From Hirschia baltica ATCC 49814 (GTDB lineage: Bacteria > Pseudomonadota > Alphaproteobacteria > Caulobacterales > Hyphomonadaceae): a stretch of 64,000 nt of DNA. The stretch's first letter is position 1. The number at the start of each line of letters is the position of its first letter. Below, piece after piece: positions 34,256 to 43,823 of this stretch. The notes beneath the pieces are model-generated. The model did not search any database, was not told where the DNA came from, and worked only from the letters and a program-made list of their open reading frames with translations. The translations under genes were made by a program, and so were the position numbers. Where the stretch lies: positions 2,480,001 through 2,544,000 of the forward strand of contig NC_012982.1 of NCBI RefSeq assembly GCF_000023785.1, in the 5' to 3' direction.

Positions 34256-34849
34256 CTACTTTCCAAAGCCCTCTCCGACCGCGAAGTCGCGTCGGGCTGA
34301 TACAATAGTTACGACCACACCGGCCAGCACATCCAATAAACACATTAGCGACAAGATAAAAAAGACTGATGTTGCAAAGTTTTTAAAAAGCAAAAACTCA
34401 ACCAGTGCAAAAATAAACAACAACATGGATACAGCATGATTAAAAATTGTTGCCGCGCCTGTGCTTGTTGATTTGAGGACTTCCGCAAACAAAAAAGTGA
34501 GCCCAAGAATCAACAATATATCACCGCGCGATACAGCCCAAAAAGCACCATCCGATACCATTGGGATTTTCCATATCGGCGCATTCAAGAAAGCATGCAT
34601 ATGCGGCACATCGCTTAAGGCAACAGCAGCACCTTCAACAATCACGGCATCTGGATCATCTGGGCTTCGCGAAAATGCCAACAAGTTATAAATAATTATT
34701 GGAATTGAAAGCAGCGGAAAAATTCCAAATAGTGCGCGCATGCCTTGTCCCCGATCTGATGGTTTGTCTCTTCGTCTAGATGATGTCTTCGACTTAGTCG
34801 CTTTATCGTCCAAACGTCCTGCTGCAGCCGTAGCTAAAAAATCAAACAT
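34256..34849 (-). CDS. inner-membrane protein of unknown function
   Basis: Protein of 197 aa. After a basic cytoplasmic stretch (residues 1-36) there are about four hydrophobic segments: ALFGIFPLLSIPIIIYNLLAF, GDILLILGLTFLFAEVL, AVSMLLFIFALVEFLLF and SVFFILSLMCLLDVLAGVVVTIV. The loop after the first segment (SPDDPDAVIVEGAAVALSDVPHMHAFLNAPIWKIPM) probably faces the periplasm. I recognise it only as a conserved alphaproteobacterial membrane protein type. Co-transcribed with the 33869 gene. Confidence 0.7.
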   Translation of the reverse strand: MFDFLATAAAGRLDDKATKSKTSSRRRDKPSDRGQGMRALFGIFPLLSIPIIIYNLLAFSRSPDDPDAVIVEGAAVALSDVPHMHAFLNAPIWKIPMVSDGAFWAVSRGDILLILGLTFLFAEVLKSTSTGAATIFNHAVSMLLFIFALVEFLLFKNFATSVFFILSLMCLLDVLAGVVVTIVSARRDFAVGEGFGK

Positions 34850-34911
34850 TTAAAAGCCCTCACCCCCATTTCATACAATCTCGTATGTTACGTCAAATGG
34901 CAAAAGCACTT

Positions 34912-35673
34912 TTATAATTCATCTGCACCGCCCGGATGGCGCCGACGCTTGCGCAACCAAAGCACACCACGCAAATCTGTCCATGCGGCAGCCAAACGTC
35001 CTAAATTGGTATATTTTGATGTTCCAAACTCACGATGTTTATGACTAACGGGAACAGCCTCGACTTCATAGCCTTCAGCTTTCATTAAAGCTGGCATATA
35101 GCGATGCATGTGATCAAAGTAAGGCAGCATTAAATATGCTTCCTTTTTGAAGGCTTTCGCCCCACATCCTGAATCGCTGTGATTGTCTTTGAGAAGTTTT
35201 TGTCGAACCGCATTCGCCAATCTGGAGCCTATTTTTTTCCAAGATGAATCCTGACGTTTCGCCCGCACACCTTGCACAAGAGCAAGATTACTTGGCGCAT
35301 CCGTGCGGATCAATTTAGAAACAAGTGCAGGAATATCTAGAGGCGGATTCTGACCATCACCGTCAAGTGTTGCAATGATTGGTGCTTTCGCTGCCAAAAC
35401 ACCCGTACGTATGGCACGGCTTTGCCCTGCATTATTTCTGTGCCCAAGAACCCGCAAAGCTGGAAAATTTGGTTTTAAAGCTACCAAGCGCGCCCGTGTG
35501 TCATCAGTAGATGCATCATCCACCAATATCATTTCATAGGCTCTACCGTCCAATGCAGTAGCAATATCAGCGACAAGTGAGCCTACATTCCCGGACTCAT
35601 TATGAACGGGAATAACAACGGAAATTTCCAGAGCACTCAATTCCTTGCTTATATCTTGGATAATTTCAGACAA
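34912..35673 (-). CDS. family 2 glycosyltransferase (polyprenyl-phosphate sugar transferase type)
   Basis: Protein of 253 aa of GT-A fold. SVVIPVHNESGNVGSLVADIATAL and MILVDDASTDDTRARL form the nucleotide-sugar site, LDGDGQNPP carries the metal-binding DxD-like motif, and CGAKAFKKEAY is also family-like. The DPM1/ArnC class moves a sugar onto undecaprenyl phosphate; no membrane segment is present, as for soluble DPM1-type members. The start is TTG 35673 with AAAAGG 8 nt upstream and no alternative ATG before the catalytic region. It is divergent from the ArnT-like gene, which would use its lipid-linked product. Confidence 0.85.
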   Translation of the reverse strand: MSEIIQDISKELSALEISVVIPVHNESGNVGSLVADIATALDGRAYEMILVDDASTDDTRARLVALKPNFPALRVLGHRNNAGQSRAIRTGVLAAKAPIIATLDGDGQNPPLDIPALVSKLIRTDAPSNLALVQGVRAKRQDSSWKKIGSRLANAVRQKLLKDNHSDSGCGAKAFKKEAYLMLPYFDHMHRYMPALMKAEGYEVEAVPVSHKHREFGTSKYTNLGRLAAAWTDLRGVLWLRKRRRHPGGADEL

Positions 35674-35889
35674 CTCTATCGCCTTTTCCTAATGATGTGA
35701 TCACAATACATAAGCCCCAAACAGCCTTAAAACGTGTTTAGCCGTCTTTGCCTAGTCATCAAAAATAAAAAACATGCAATGATAAGATTGTAATTTTCTA
35801 TAGCGCCAATCGCCAGAGCATGATCAAAGACAACCCAAAGACAAAACATATGTTTTGAAAACTGAGATAATAAACTGAACAATCAGGAT

Positions 35890-37824
35890 ATGCCGATGCT
35901 AAATCTCGATATGCTCACCAAGGGGATCCGCCCCTACATATTGATATCTTTATTGATGGCGACACTTTCAATGCCAGGCATGTTCTCAATGCCAGTTATG
36001 GACAGAGATGAAGCGCGATTTACGCAAGCTTCATCACAAATGTTGGAAACTGGCGACTATGTTGTTATTCGCTTCCACGATGGACTGAGAAACAAAAAGC
36101 CAGTTGGCATTCATTGGCTACAAGCGGCTAGCGTAGCAAGTTTATCAGATGTTGATGATCGCCAAATATGGGCGTTCAGAGTCCCATCATTCCTTGGCGC
36201 ACTTTTAGCTGCCTGCGCCACCTTCTGGGCGGCATCGACACTATTTTCTCGTCGTTCAGCCTTGTTATCAAGCGTCTTGCTAGGCTCAACCCTCCTGCTA
36301 TCTTCTGAAGCGCATATCGCAAAAACAGATGCAGCTATGGTGGGTTTCATATGTCTCGCTATGGCCTGCCTAGCCCAATTGCGAGCAAGAGAAGATGCAA
36401 AAATCAACGCTCTAAAAAGTGCAACAAAAACATATACAACTGGCAACAGAGTTCTTTCTGTCGTATTCTGGTTTGCGCTGGCTTGGGGCGTTTTGATTAA
36501 GGGCCCCGTTGCGCCAATGGTTGTCGGTTTGGCGATTGCAGGCCTTGCCTTGTGGGAAAATCGATATAACTGGCTAAAGCCACTTCTATTCTGGCCGGGA
36601 CCGATCTTATTCATATGGATGTCTGTGCCTTGGTTTATCGCCGTTCAAATTGCAACAGATGGTGTTTTTCTTTTTGAAAGCGTCTCGGTAGACCTCGGCC
36701 CCAAACTGGTAAGCGGCGCAGAAGGACACAGCGCACCTCCCGGCACGCACCTTTCTCTATTACCCTTTATGATGTGGCCATCTATTCTATTTCTCATTCC
36801 TGGATTAGCGCTAGCAGTCTCTCAAGCTTTTAAAACAAAGCCAGCCAAGAAGAATAAACCAACGCCATTTTCCGGCTGGAAATTTGTGTTGGCATGGGCT
36901 GTTCCGACATGGATTGTGTTTGAGGCCATGCCGACGAAATTAGCACACTACCCCATGCCAACTTATCCAGCATTGGCAATTATGGCAGGTGTCGCGCTTG
37001 ACTATATGCTTACAAATCAAAAAGAAGCTCCCCCTGCATGGAGCCGCTGGTTGTCGCTGGCTCTGTTTGGGCTAGGCTCAATTCTCGTGATTGCGATACT
37101 CTCGCCTTGGGGGCTTGAAGCTCTTCGTATAGAAGCAGCTGAAGACTTTGGACCCGATGCTCTACGCGTCCTCAATATTTGGAATAGTGATTGGCAAGCT
37201 GCTGGTGCGCCTGTCTGGCCTTTTGTCCTCACGATTCTAACAGTACTCGCAGCAAGCGTTTTCTTTATAATGCGGAAATTTGATGCTGCATTACTCGCAA
37301 TAATCGCCTGCTCTATCGTGGCTGGCGTCAGTCTGCGTGCAGTCATTCTGCCCAATCAAACATGGGTGATTGCAACAGATGCTGCTATGGCAACGCTGGA
37401 AGATATTTGTGGCTTTCCTGAAAATACGGCAGCCCGCAAAAAAGCAACGCAATGCCAAGACATTTCGCCACCCAAAACTGTTCGCGCCATAACATATGCC
37501 GAACCAAGTTTTGTCTTTTCACTCAACGGAAAAATTCAACTTCTACACAAAGAAGATACAATTTTGCCAACCATTGAAGAAGAAGCGCGGCCAGTTTGGA
37601 TTATCAATATTGGGAAACCAGATGGAAAAATTGCGCTAAAACAGCTAATCGCGAACGCCGCAGAAGCAGAACGTTGTGCAAAACTATCTCGAAAATTTGT
37701 GAAAAACTATTCTAACAATGATGCATCCGAGCTAATCGCCATCGCGATTGAGCCAAACAGCTGTAACGGCTCACCTTTGGGTGATTTAATTGAAGAAAAA
37801 CTGGGTCTAGACATAACGCCTTAA
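35890..37824 (+). CDS. ArnT/PMT-like glycosyltransferase (GT-C, dolichyl-phosphate-mannose type)
   Basis: Protein of 644 aa with about 11-12 membrane segments. The first periplasmic loop carries the PVMDRDEARFTQASSQMLETGDYVV motif with the DE pair typical of ArnT-like enzymes, then FHDGLRNKKPVGIHWLQ and SLSDVDDRQIWAFRVPS. The long periplasmic C-terminal domain (about 480-644) holds paired cysteines. Such enzymes transfer a sugar from undecaprenyl phosphate to lipid A or another envelope glycan. Substrate is unknown. The gene is alone on the plus strand between three minus-strand envelope-sugar genes. Confidence 0.85.
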   Translation: MPMLNLDMLTKGIRPYILISLLMATLSMPGMFSMPVMDRDEARFTQASSQMLETGDYVVIRFHDGLRNKKPVGIHWLQAASVASLSDVDDRQIWAFRVPSFLGALLAACATFWAASTLFSRRSALLSSVLLGSTLLLSSEAHIAKTDAAMVGFICLAMACLAQLRAREDAKINALKSATKTYTTGNRVLSVVFWFALAWGVLIKGPVAPMVVGLAIAGLALWENRYNWLKPLLFWPGPILFIWMSVPWFIAVQIATDGVFLFESVSVDLGPKLVSGAEGHSAPPGTHLSLLPFMMWPSILFLIPGLALAVSQAFKTKPAKKNKPTPFSGWKFVLAWAVPTWIVFEAMPTKLAHYPMPTYPALAIMAGVALDYMLTNQKEAPPAWSRWLSLALFGLGSILVIAILSPWGLEALRIEAAEDFGPDALRVLNIWNSDWQAAGAPVWPFVLTILTVLAASVFFIMRKFDAALLAIIACSIVAGVSLRAVILPNQTWVIATDAAMATLEDICGFPENTAARKKATQCQDISPPKTVRAITYAEPSFVFSLNGKIQLLHKEDTILPTIEEEARPVWIINIGKPDGKIALKQLIANAAEAERCAKLSRKFVKNYSNNDASELIAIAIEPNSCNGSPLGDLIEEKLGLDITP

Positions 37825-37826
37825 CA

Positions 37827-38828
37827 CTAAGCGTTTGCGTTGGCGCGTGCCTCAATCACCACTTTGGCACGCCGAGACGTGAATTGCCGTTTGGCACGAC
37901 CAAATGTTGAACGACCCACACTGCGCCCGATCAGCAATATTGCGAATAAGGGAATCAACAAACATGCGAGAATGCGCTCTGGGTAAGCTTTTGCAAATTT
38001 TCTAAAATAAAGCCCAAGGCCCCATGCTTTTTCCCAATCAACACGAAAGCTTGGCGCATCGCTTGTACTGCCATGATGCAGCGCTCCCGCCAGCGGTGTG
38101 TAGTAAACGCCGCCATTTTCAGTCTCTTGCGCACGTCGACAAATATCAATGTCTTCCACGTGTAGGAAATAGTCTTCATCAAATCCGCCCAGCTGATCAA
38201 ATCCAGAGCGGGACAAATACATTAATGCACCAGATACAACAGGCATCTCGACTGGTCCCGTAGGCGGTGCTTCTTTAAACCTATTCACATCCGCGAAAAT
38301 TGGATGTAATCGCTCGAATAATCCTAAGCCGGTATAGGTTACAAGTGCAGATGTAAGGCGCAGCATCCGGCGACGACCACCGCGTTGCTCTCTACCTTTA
38401 ATGTCAAAAATACGGCCACCGACAATCCAAGGCTCAGGCCGGTCAATAGCTGCTTCTTCAAGGGCTGCGACAGATCCACGTCTCAAAATTGCATCTGGAT
38501 TTAAAAACAACAAACGGTCGCCATGTGCGTATTTTGCTCCGAGATTAGAGCCACGCGCAAAACCGATATTTCCATGCCCAGATATGAGCTGTAGGCGGTT
38601 TCTATGTCTATCTGCTAGCCGATTCAAGAAACCTAAATCACGTGGTTTGTTGCCGTTGTTTACAACTATTATCTCATCAATTTGTGGATCAGTAAGAAGC
38701 GCTTCTAAACAATCGCGTAATTCAGGGCCTGTATTATAGGTTACAACGACAGCTGATACAGTTGGCAAATCTTCCAGAGATTGATTGACCAATTTCCATA
38801 TCGAAGCTGTCTTCAAAGAATTTCTCAT
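37827..38828 (-). CDS. family 2 glycosyltransferase (rhamnosyltransferase-like)
   Basis: Protein of 333 aa. VSAVVVTYNTGPELRDCLEALL and IDEIIVVNNGNKP are the GT2 nucleotide-sugar motifs, LLFLNPDAIL is the metal-site strand, and GGFDEDYFLHVEDIDICRRAQ is the acceptor-side signature of WbbL-type rhamnosyltransferases. A C-terminal hydrophobic segment (ILACLLIPLFAILLIGRSV) may anchor it to the membrane. It probably acts in lipopolysaccharide or exopolysaccharide synthesis. It follows the ligase-like gene 10 bp downstream. Confidence 0.87.
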   Translation of the reverse strand: MRNSLKTASIWKLVNQSLEDLPTVSAVVVTYNTGPELRDCLEALLTDPQIDEIIVVNNGNKPRDLGFLNRLADRHRNRLQLISGHGNIGFARGSNLGAKYAHGDRLLFLNPDAILRRGSVAALEEAAIDRPEPWIVGGRIFDIKGREQRGGRRRMLRLTSALVTYTGLGLFERLHPIFADVNRFKEAPPTGPVEMPVVSGALMYLSRSGFDQLGGFDEDYFLHVEDIDICRRAQETENGGVYYTPLAGALHHGSTSDAPSFRVDWEKAWGLGLYFRKFAKAYPERILACLLIPLFAILLIGRSVGRSTFGRAKRQFTSRRAKVVIEARANANA

Positions 38829-38838
38829 ATCCCACCCA

Positions 38839-40059
38839 TTACGCTACTTCATCACTCCACGCATTGTGAATTAATGATACAAATCCAATAACAACTACAA
38901 TCAATGCCCACCACCAATCATTCCAGAGACTGAAAGAAAAATTACAAATGATCAGGCATGCAGCCCATAAACCACAAATCGCGGCAGCGGCCTTCGGTCC
39001 TAAATCCGCAGGAGCAGGTAACCTATTCCCCATTAATAAAACACTTAAAGCTGTTAACCATACACCAACATATCCTGTTTCAATCCAAATATGCAAAAAC
39101 ATATTGTGTGCATGTAGCGGAATAATCCTTTGTCCTTCCCAAATTCCGTCTTCAAAAACGGCATCATACGTCCGCAATGCGTCTAGGCCTTGTCCCCAAA
39201 ATGGCTTTTCTGACATGTGCCGAAGCACTTCAGTCCAAATTTCAATGCGCCACAAATAAGATGCTTCAAGCGTTTCTTTTCGGTCTCCAAGCACCTCAAT
39301 AAAACTGCTAAAGACAATTGGTGACAATACAATGAACCCCGCAGTGGCGCAGCCTAGTATGCGAAAGGTATATTTTCCAAAAATTCCCGGCAAGAACATA
39401 AAAGCCCACGCAAGAAGTATTGCAGAAGCTGCTGCACTAGCACTCAGTGACTGACAATAATATGCCGAAAATAGCGCAAACCCTGTTGATAAAAGTAAAT
39501 CCCGCAATTTTGGGGTATTATCTACATGTCGAAATATTGCGATCAATAAGGTCGCACCAATCCCAAAGGCTGAAACATTCCGGCTCAAATTCAAAGTGGC
39601 GGAAGTTTGGTCTGTAATGAGTGGCTCAAAGAAATTATAAACGTCGGAGTAGAAGTAGTGGATAATAACCAAACTTATCGCTTGCAATAAGATAATGACC
39701 GAGAAAACCTCTACAACCAATTTAGATTTCGCTTTGGATACTTTCTGCGCGCCTGCGAGCGCAATTCCACCAAATAGCGTAATCAAAGCGACTCGAAGGA
39801 CTGCAGATTTTACGTGAAAATCACCTTTACTAAAGTCAATTTCAACTAAGGGCGTTGTATATGGCGACCATATCGACGTGCAGGCGGCGTAGACCAATGC
39901 AACGATAAACACTCCCATATAAGGACGAAACTGAATGTTTTTTTGAAAAAATAATGCCGATATTCCAAGTATACCAACAAGGGGCACAAAGCCCAAGGCT
40001 CCAGCAAAAGCGATAGGTAACCAGATTATTGTCGCGAAAAACCAAGGAATGGCCGACAT
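38839..40059 (-). CDS. O-antigen ligase/polymerase-like membrane protein
   Basis: Protein of 406 aa with about ten hydrophobic helices. The large periplasmic loop contains LGDRKETLEASYLWRIEIWTEVLRHMSEKPFWGQGLDALRTYD, with the Arg pattern and the late LHAHNMFLHIWIETGYVG motif characteristic of WaaL/Wzy family proteins (His of HNMFLHIWIE). It joins or polymerises O-antigen units at the periplasmic face of the inner membrane. Ligase and polymerase cannot be separated by sequence. Upstream gene of the 37827 glycosyltransferase. Confidence 0.85.
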   Translation of the reverse strand: MSAIPWFFATIIWLPIAFAGALGFVPLVGILGISALFFQKNIQFRPYMGVFIVALVYAACTSIWSPYTTPLVEIDFSKGDFHVKSAVLRVALITLFGGIALAGAQKVSKAKSKLVVEVFSVIILLQAISLVIIHYFYSDVYNFFEPLITDQTSATLNLSRNVSAFGIGATLLIAIFRHVDNTPKLRDLLLSTGFALFSAYYCQSLSASAAASAILLAWAFMFLPGIFGKYTFRILGCATAGFIVLSPIVFSSFIEVLGDRKETLEASYLWRIEIWTEVLRHMSEKPFWGQGLDALRTYDAVFEDGIWEGQRIIPLHAHNMFLHIWIETGYVGVWLTALSVLLMGNRLPAPADLGPKAAAAICGLWAACLIICNFSFSLWNDWWWALIVVVIGFVSLIHNAWSDEVA

Positions 40060-40127
40060 CTATTTCACTTTACTAATCAGTATGCCGAATCAAAAAAACT
40101 CGGATACACCCCCGAACACGCCAAACT

Positions 40128-40161
40128 AAAAACCTAAACTCATCATAAAGACAAGCTTAGG
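40128..40161 (-). terminator. possible terminator of thrS
   Basis: Minus strand CCTAA-g-CT ... AG-t-TTAGG followed by TTTTTAG, about 9 bp past the thrS stop. Weak stem with a mismatch. Confidence 0.4.
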
Positions 40162-40169
40162 ATTCAAGG

Positions 40170-42134
40170 CTATCTCAAATCAGGTGCTAATGCTTCAACA
40201 GAAAGCAGTTGGCAGGCTTCATCAAGAGATAAAATCTCGGGACGCGCATTACCAGCACCAAATCTTCTCAACGCCAATTTCTCTTCTTCTGCTTCATTCA
40301 TCCCGATAACAGCGATAACTGGAACCTTCATGTGTGAGTGTTCACGTACTTTATAATTGATCTTTTCATGTCGCAGATCCAACTCTACGCGAATACCTTT
40401 TGCGCGAAGTCGAGCTGCCACTTTTTCAGCATACGCATCCGCTTTTGGTGTAATTGTGGCAATGGCAACTTGAGTGGGTGCCAACCACATAGGAAATGCA
40501 CCTGCATAATTCTCAATTAGTATCCCCATAAAGCGCTCAAAAGTCCCAAACACAGCACGGTGCAGCATCACGGGGCGGTGCTTTTCGCCATCTTCACCGA
40601 CATAGGTTGCATCCAAACGCTCTGGCAACACATAATCAAGCTGAAGTGTTCCGCACTGCCAAGTCCGCCCGATAGCGTCTGTTAAGTGGAACTCCAGTTT
40701 AGGGCCGTAAAACGCCCCTTCACCCTCAGCATAGTCAAACTCAAGGCCAGCTTCATTCAATGCAGTCGCAAGTGCGCCCTCGGCCTGATCCCAAGTTTCA
40801 TCATTTCCAGCGCGCTGTTCAGGGCGCGTTGCAAGTTTATAACTGATCTGATCTAAGCCGAAATCACCATAAACGCGCTTGAACAGATTCAAAAAACGCA
40901 GTGTTTCATTTGCGACTTGGTCTTCACGGCAAAATATGTGCGCATCATCCTGTGTCATCTGACGTACACGCATAATGCCATGCAATGCACCGTGAGGTTC
41001 ATTCCGGTGACAGCAACCAAACTCAGCCATTCGCAAAGGAAGATCACGATATGAACGTGTCCCCTGCTTAAAAATCTGAACATGTGCAGGACAGTTCATG
41101 GGCTTAAGCGCCATCAACTCTCCCTCGCCCGAAAGCACTGGGCCTTCCTCTTCGACAGAAGGTATTTCATCCGGCACGACAAACATGTTTTCACGGAATT
41201 TAGACCAGTGGCCGGATTGTTCCCAGAAAACAGAATTGAGAAGTTGAGGTGTTTTGACTTCAACATAACCATCATCATCCTGACGACGACGAATATATGC
41301 TTCCAACTGACGCCAGATCATAAAGCCATTTGGGTGCCAGAATACAGAACCTTGAGCTTCAGATTGAAGATGAAACAAATCCAACTGATTACCAAGCTTA
41401 CGGTGGTCACGCTTCTCAGCTTCTTCAAGGCGCACAAGATAAGCTTTGAGGTCTTTTTCATTGCTCCATGCTGTTCCATACATACGCTGAAGCTGCGCAT
41501 TATTGCTGTCACCACGCCAATAAGCACCGGCAAGCTTCATAAGCTTGAAGGCTTTAGGCAATTTACCAGTTGATGGTAGGTGTGGGCCTTTACATAGGTC
41601 AAACCAATCGCCCTGACGATAGACAGTAATTGTTTCATCAACAGGAAGATCAGAGATCAACTCAGCTTTATAGTCTTCACCAATGTCCTTGAACATTTTG
41701 ATCGCTTCGTCACGATTCCAAACTTCACGAACAATTGGATAATCCGCATCAATAACGCGGTTCATCTCTTTTTCTATCTTTTCAAAGTCATCTGTTGAAA
41801 AAGCTTCTTTGCGCGCAAAATCATAATAGAAACCATCATCAATGACTGGACCGATAGTGACCTGTGTGCCCGGGAATAGCTTTTGAACAGCTTGTGCTAA
41901 AATGTGCGCTGCATCATGGCGTATAATCTCAAGACCTTGCGGATCATCCTTGGAGTGCAACGCAACTTGGCTGTCACCCTCAAGAGGACGTTCCATATCC
42001 CACAATTCACCGTTTACCGTTGCCACGATAGACCGCTTTGAGAGGGACTTGGAAATGCTCTCAGCTACATCACGCGGGGATGAACCGGCTGCAATTTCAC
42101 GCATAGAACCGTCAGGCAAAGTAATCTTGATCAT
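40170..42134 (-). CDS. thrS: threonyl-tRNA synthetase
   Basis: Protein of 654 aa. It opens with a TGS domain ([14 protein letters not shown]), then the editing domain with [20 protein letters not shown] (HxxxH) and [12 protein letters not shown], the class II core with zinc ligands in [14 protein letters not shown] and [19 protein letters not shown], motif 3 [16 protein letters not shown], and the anticodon-binding domain [28 protein letters not shown] 42134 gives the family start; the frame extends 16 codons upstream. No T-box leader is visible, as expected for proteobacteria. Confidence 0.97.
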   Translation of the reverse strand: MIKITLPDGSMREIAAGSSPRDVAESISKSLSKRSIVATVNGELWDMERPLEGDSQVALHSKDDPQGLEIIRHDAAHILAQAVQKLFPGTQVTIGPVIDDGFYYDFARKEAFSTDDFEKIEKEMNRVIDADYPIVREVWNRDEAIKMFKDIGEDYKAELISDLPVDETITVYRQGDWFDLCKGPHLPSTGKLPKAFKLMKLAGAYWRGDSNNAQLQRMYGTAWSNEKDLKAYLVRLEEAEKRDHRKLGNQLDLFHLQSEAQGSVFWHPNGFMIWRQLEAYIRRRQDDDGYVEVKTPQLLNSVFWEQSGHWSKFRENMFVVPDEIPSVEEEGPVLSGEGELMALKPMNCPAHVQIFKQGTRSYRDLPLRMAEFGCCHRNEPHGALHGIMRVRQMTQDDAHIFCREDQVANETLRFLNLFKRVYGDFGLDQISYKLATRPEQRAGNDETWDQAEGALATALNEAGLEFDYAEGEGAFYGPKLEFHLTDAIGRTWQCGTLQLDYVLPERLDATYVGEDGEKHRPVMLHRAVFGTFERFMGILIENYAGAFPMWLAPTQVAIATITPKADAYAEKVAARLRAKGIRVELDLRHEKINYKVREHSHMKVPVIAVIGMNEAEEEKLALRRFGAGNARPEILSLDEACQLLSVEALAPDLR

Positions 42135-42296
42135 GGGTATTTCTTCAGGTGGCAAACAATTATAAACAGCGGCACTATCCACTGCGAATGCATTCCTAGA
42201 ACAAATTCGCGCAGATTGAACCCCCGCAATGGTATTTTCTGTGGTTTTTCAATTTTTAGGTTAATCACCACTCTGGCGTAGCGCGATGCTCACGCC

Positions 42297-42626
42297 CTAC
42301 CCGCCTTCATCAAACCGCTTAGCGCCCCATTGCCCATATAGCCAAGGCCTTAACCATGAGGCACCGCGCCTCAATTGCAATGGCATCTGGTCTTCACCTC
42401 TGGTTCCGCCTGGACTGCATCGACAAAACCGAGCTAACCCCATCCAGCTACCCGCCCAGATCCCATATCGACTGCATGCCTGCGCACAATATTCTGAGCA
42501 AGTGGGGTAATGTCGGCAATGAATGCCACACGCTTGAAACACCACTGAAAACGACGCCTTATAGGTTCGAAGCAGAATTCTCATTATCGGCGCATATTCT
42601 GATCGCGTTTCAGGTGCTTGTTTCAT
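42297..42626 (-). CDS. yidD: membrane protein insertion efficiency factor YidD
   Basis: Protein of 109 aa (95 if the internal ATG 42584 is used). The signature is CRHYPTCSEYCAQACSRYGIWAGSWMGLARFCRCSPGGTRGEDQMP; the YPTCSEY core and RCSPGG are diagnostic of YidD, a small amphipathic protein that assists YidC-dependent insertion. Here it is not next to rpmH, rnpA or yidC. Neither start has a strong ribosome site, so the N-terminus is uncertain. Confidence 0.9.
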   Translation of the reverse strand: MKQAPETRSEYAPIMRILLRTYKASFSVVFQACGIHCRHYPTCSEYCAQACSRYGIWAGSWMGLARFCRCSPGGTRGEDQMPLQLRRGASWLRPWLYGQWGAKRFDEGG

Positions 42627-42719
42627 ATATCAAACTTTTTCAACACAAGCTCTTCTCATTATTGACTCATCGTCCGGCTGCAACGAAAGTTCAGACAACC
42701 AAGGAAGGTTTCACAAATC

Positions 42720-43514
42720 ATGCGCTATTTTGCAATCGCTCTAACAGCTTGTCTTGCCGCTGCTTGTGCAACAACAAAGACTGTATCAGAAGACACCGCA
42801 ACTGAAACCACTATTGAAGATGTATCTTCTGAGACATTATCAGAACAAGATGCAAAACTATCAGATTACTATGCAACAGGATGGGCAGTAACTGGTGGAT
42901 GGCCTGGAGAATATCCAGCTGGTTTTTCCATTTTGGAAGAAAATATCGTGCTTGAAGCGCATTCGCGCATGCACCCGCTAACACCCGCAAACGTCAAATG
43001 CCCTGTTCCTCAATACGCAACATATCAGCAATGGAACATACCCCGTAGCCAAGCTGATAATCTCAACTTCCAAGTTGCAACTAAAATTTTTAACATAACG
43101 ATCACTCAAGACACGACGATCGAATACCCTGACAATGAATTGGCATATCGGCCAAAGAAGCTTTCACTAAAAACAGGAGACCAACTCTCTTATCTTCGTT
43201 ACCTAGGAGAAGGTTTTGCCATCGTCGAGTTTGAAGGCAAGGAATATGAGATCGACGAGGCTGGATTACATGGTGTCTCAGACATTGATAATTCAGACAA
43301 TCCCGATCGAAATGGTGAGGATTTGTGGTTGGAGCTTACATGTGCTGACGCCAAAGCGACACGTGCTTGGGTCCTCTATGATGAAGTCATCCGTCAAGAT
43401 GGCGTGGGGCCAACACCCATTATCGGCTATGGCGAATCGCAAGACATCACACAAGACGATGTTCAAAGCATAATCGAAATGATGGCCATAAATGCTGAAT
43501 TTGGCGGCCATTAG
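42720..43514 (+). CDS. lipoprotein of unknown function
   Basis: Protein of 264 aa with a short signal peptide and lipobox LAAAC (cleavage before Cys16), following the good ribosome site AAGGAAGG. A Thr/Glu-rich linker of about 30 residues precedes a folded part that is Trp/Tyr rich (YYATGWAVTGGWPGEYPAGFSILEENIVL). Two cysteines in the mature part (KCPVPQY and ELTCADA) might form a disulfide. I do not recognise the family. It precedes the histidine kinase by about 300 bp on the same strand, and a functional link is possible. Confidence 0.7.
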   Translation: MRYFAIALTACLAAACATTKTVSEDTATETTIEDVSSETLSEQDAKLSDYYATGWAVTGGWPGEYPAGFSILEENIVLEAHSRMHPLTPANVKCPVPQYATYQQWNIPRSQADNLNFQVATKIFNITITQDTTIEYPDNELAYRPKKLSLKTGDQLSYLRYLGEGFAIVEFEGKEYEIDEAGLHGVSDIDNSDNPDRNGEDLWLELTCADAKATRAWVLYDEVIRQDGVGPTPIIGYGESQDITQDDVQSIIEMMAINAEFGGH

Positions 43515-43823
43515 TCCCCTCTTGTAAGGTTGCAACGCAAACAATGCAAAATTTGGAATTAAATCAAATACGACCTTTACAAAAAGATACTTTACGCGCG
43601 ACACCATCTTTCCTGCTCAAAGACGACAAAGACCATGCGTTACTTTTAAAATCACACATCTTTTTGAAGGCGAGAAAAACATCTCCTGAAACGTCAAATA
43701 TTTCGTCATTCATATTTAAAATACAAAAACGCGCTGCACTAATCTTTAAAGGGCCGCTAAAAAAATACTCTTCCGGAAAGTTGCCAAATGCTTCATCAGA
43801 ACACTCTCTCCGGTAGGATTAGA

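Noticed and set aside
40560-40590. Fourth ATGCTGCAC match, within thrS
   Set aside because: It is the coding sequence of the conserved motif 3 (MLHRAVFG). It shows that a single nonamer can occur by chance, so only extended or repeated matches are used.
42135-42296. T-box or attenuator for thrS
   Set aside because: No T-box motif or leader structure is visible, and thrS reads away from this gap in the minus direction with a short leader.
42786-42850. Thr/Glu-rich linker in the 42720 lipoprotein as a sign of frameshift
   Set aside because: The frame continues cleanly through it into the folded part; such linkers are normal after a lipobox.
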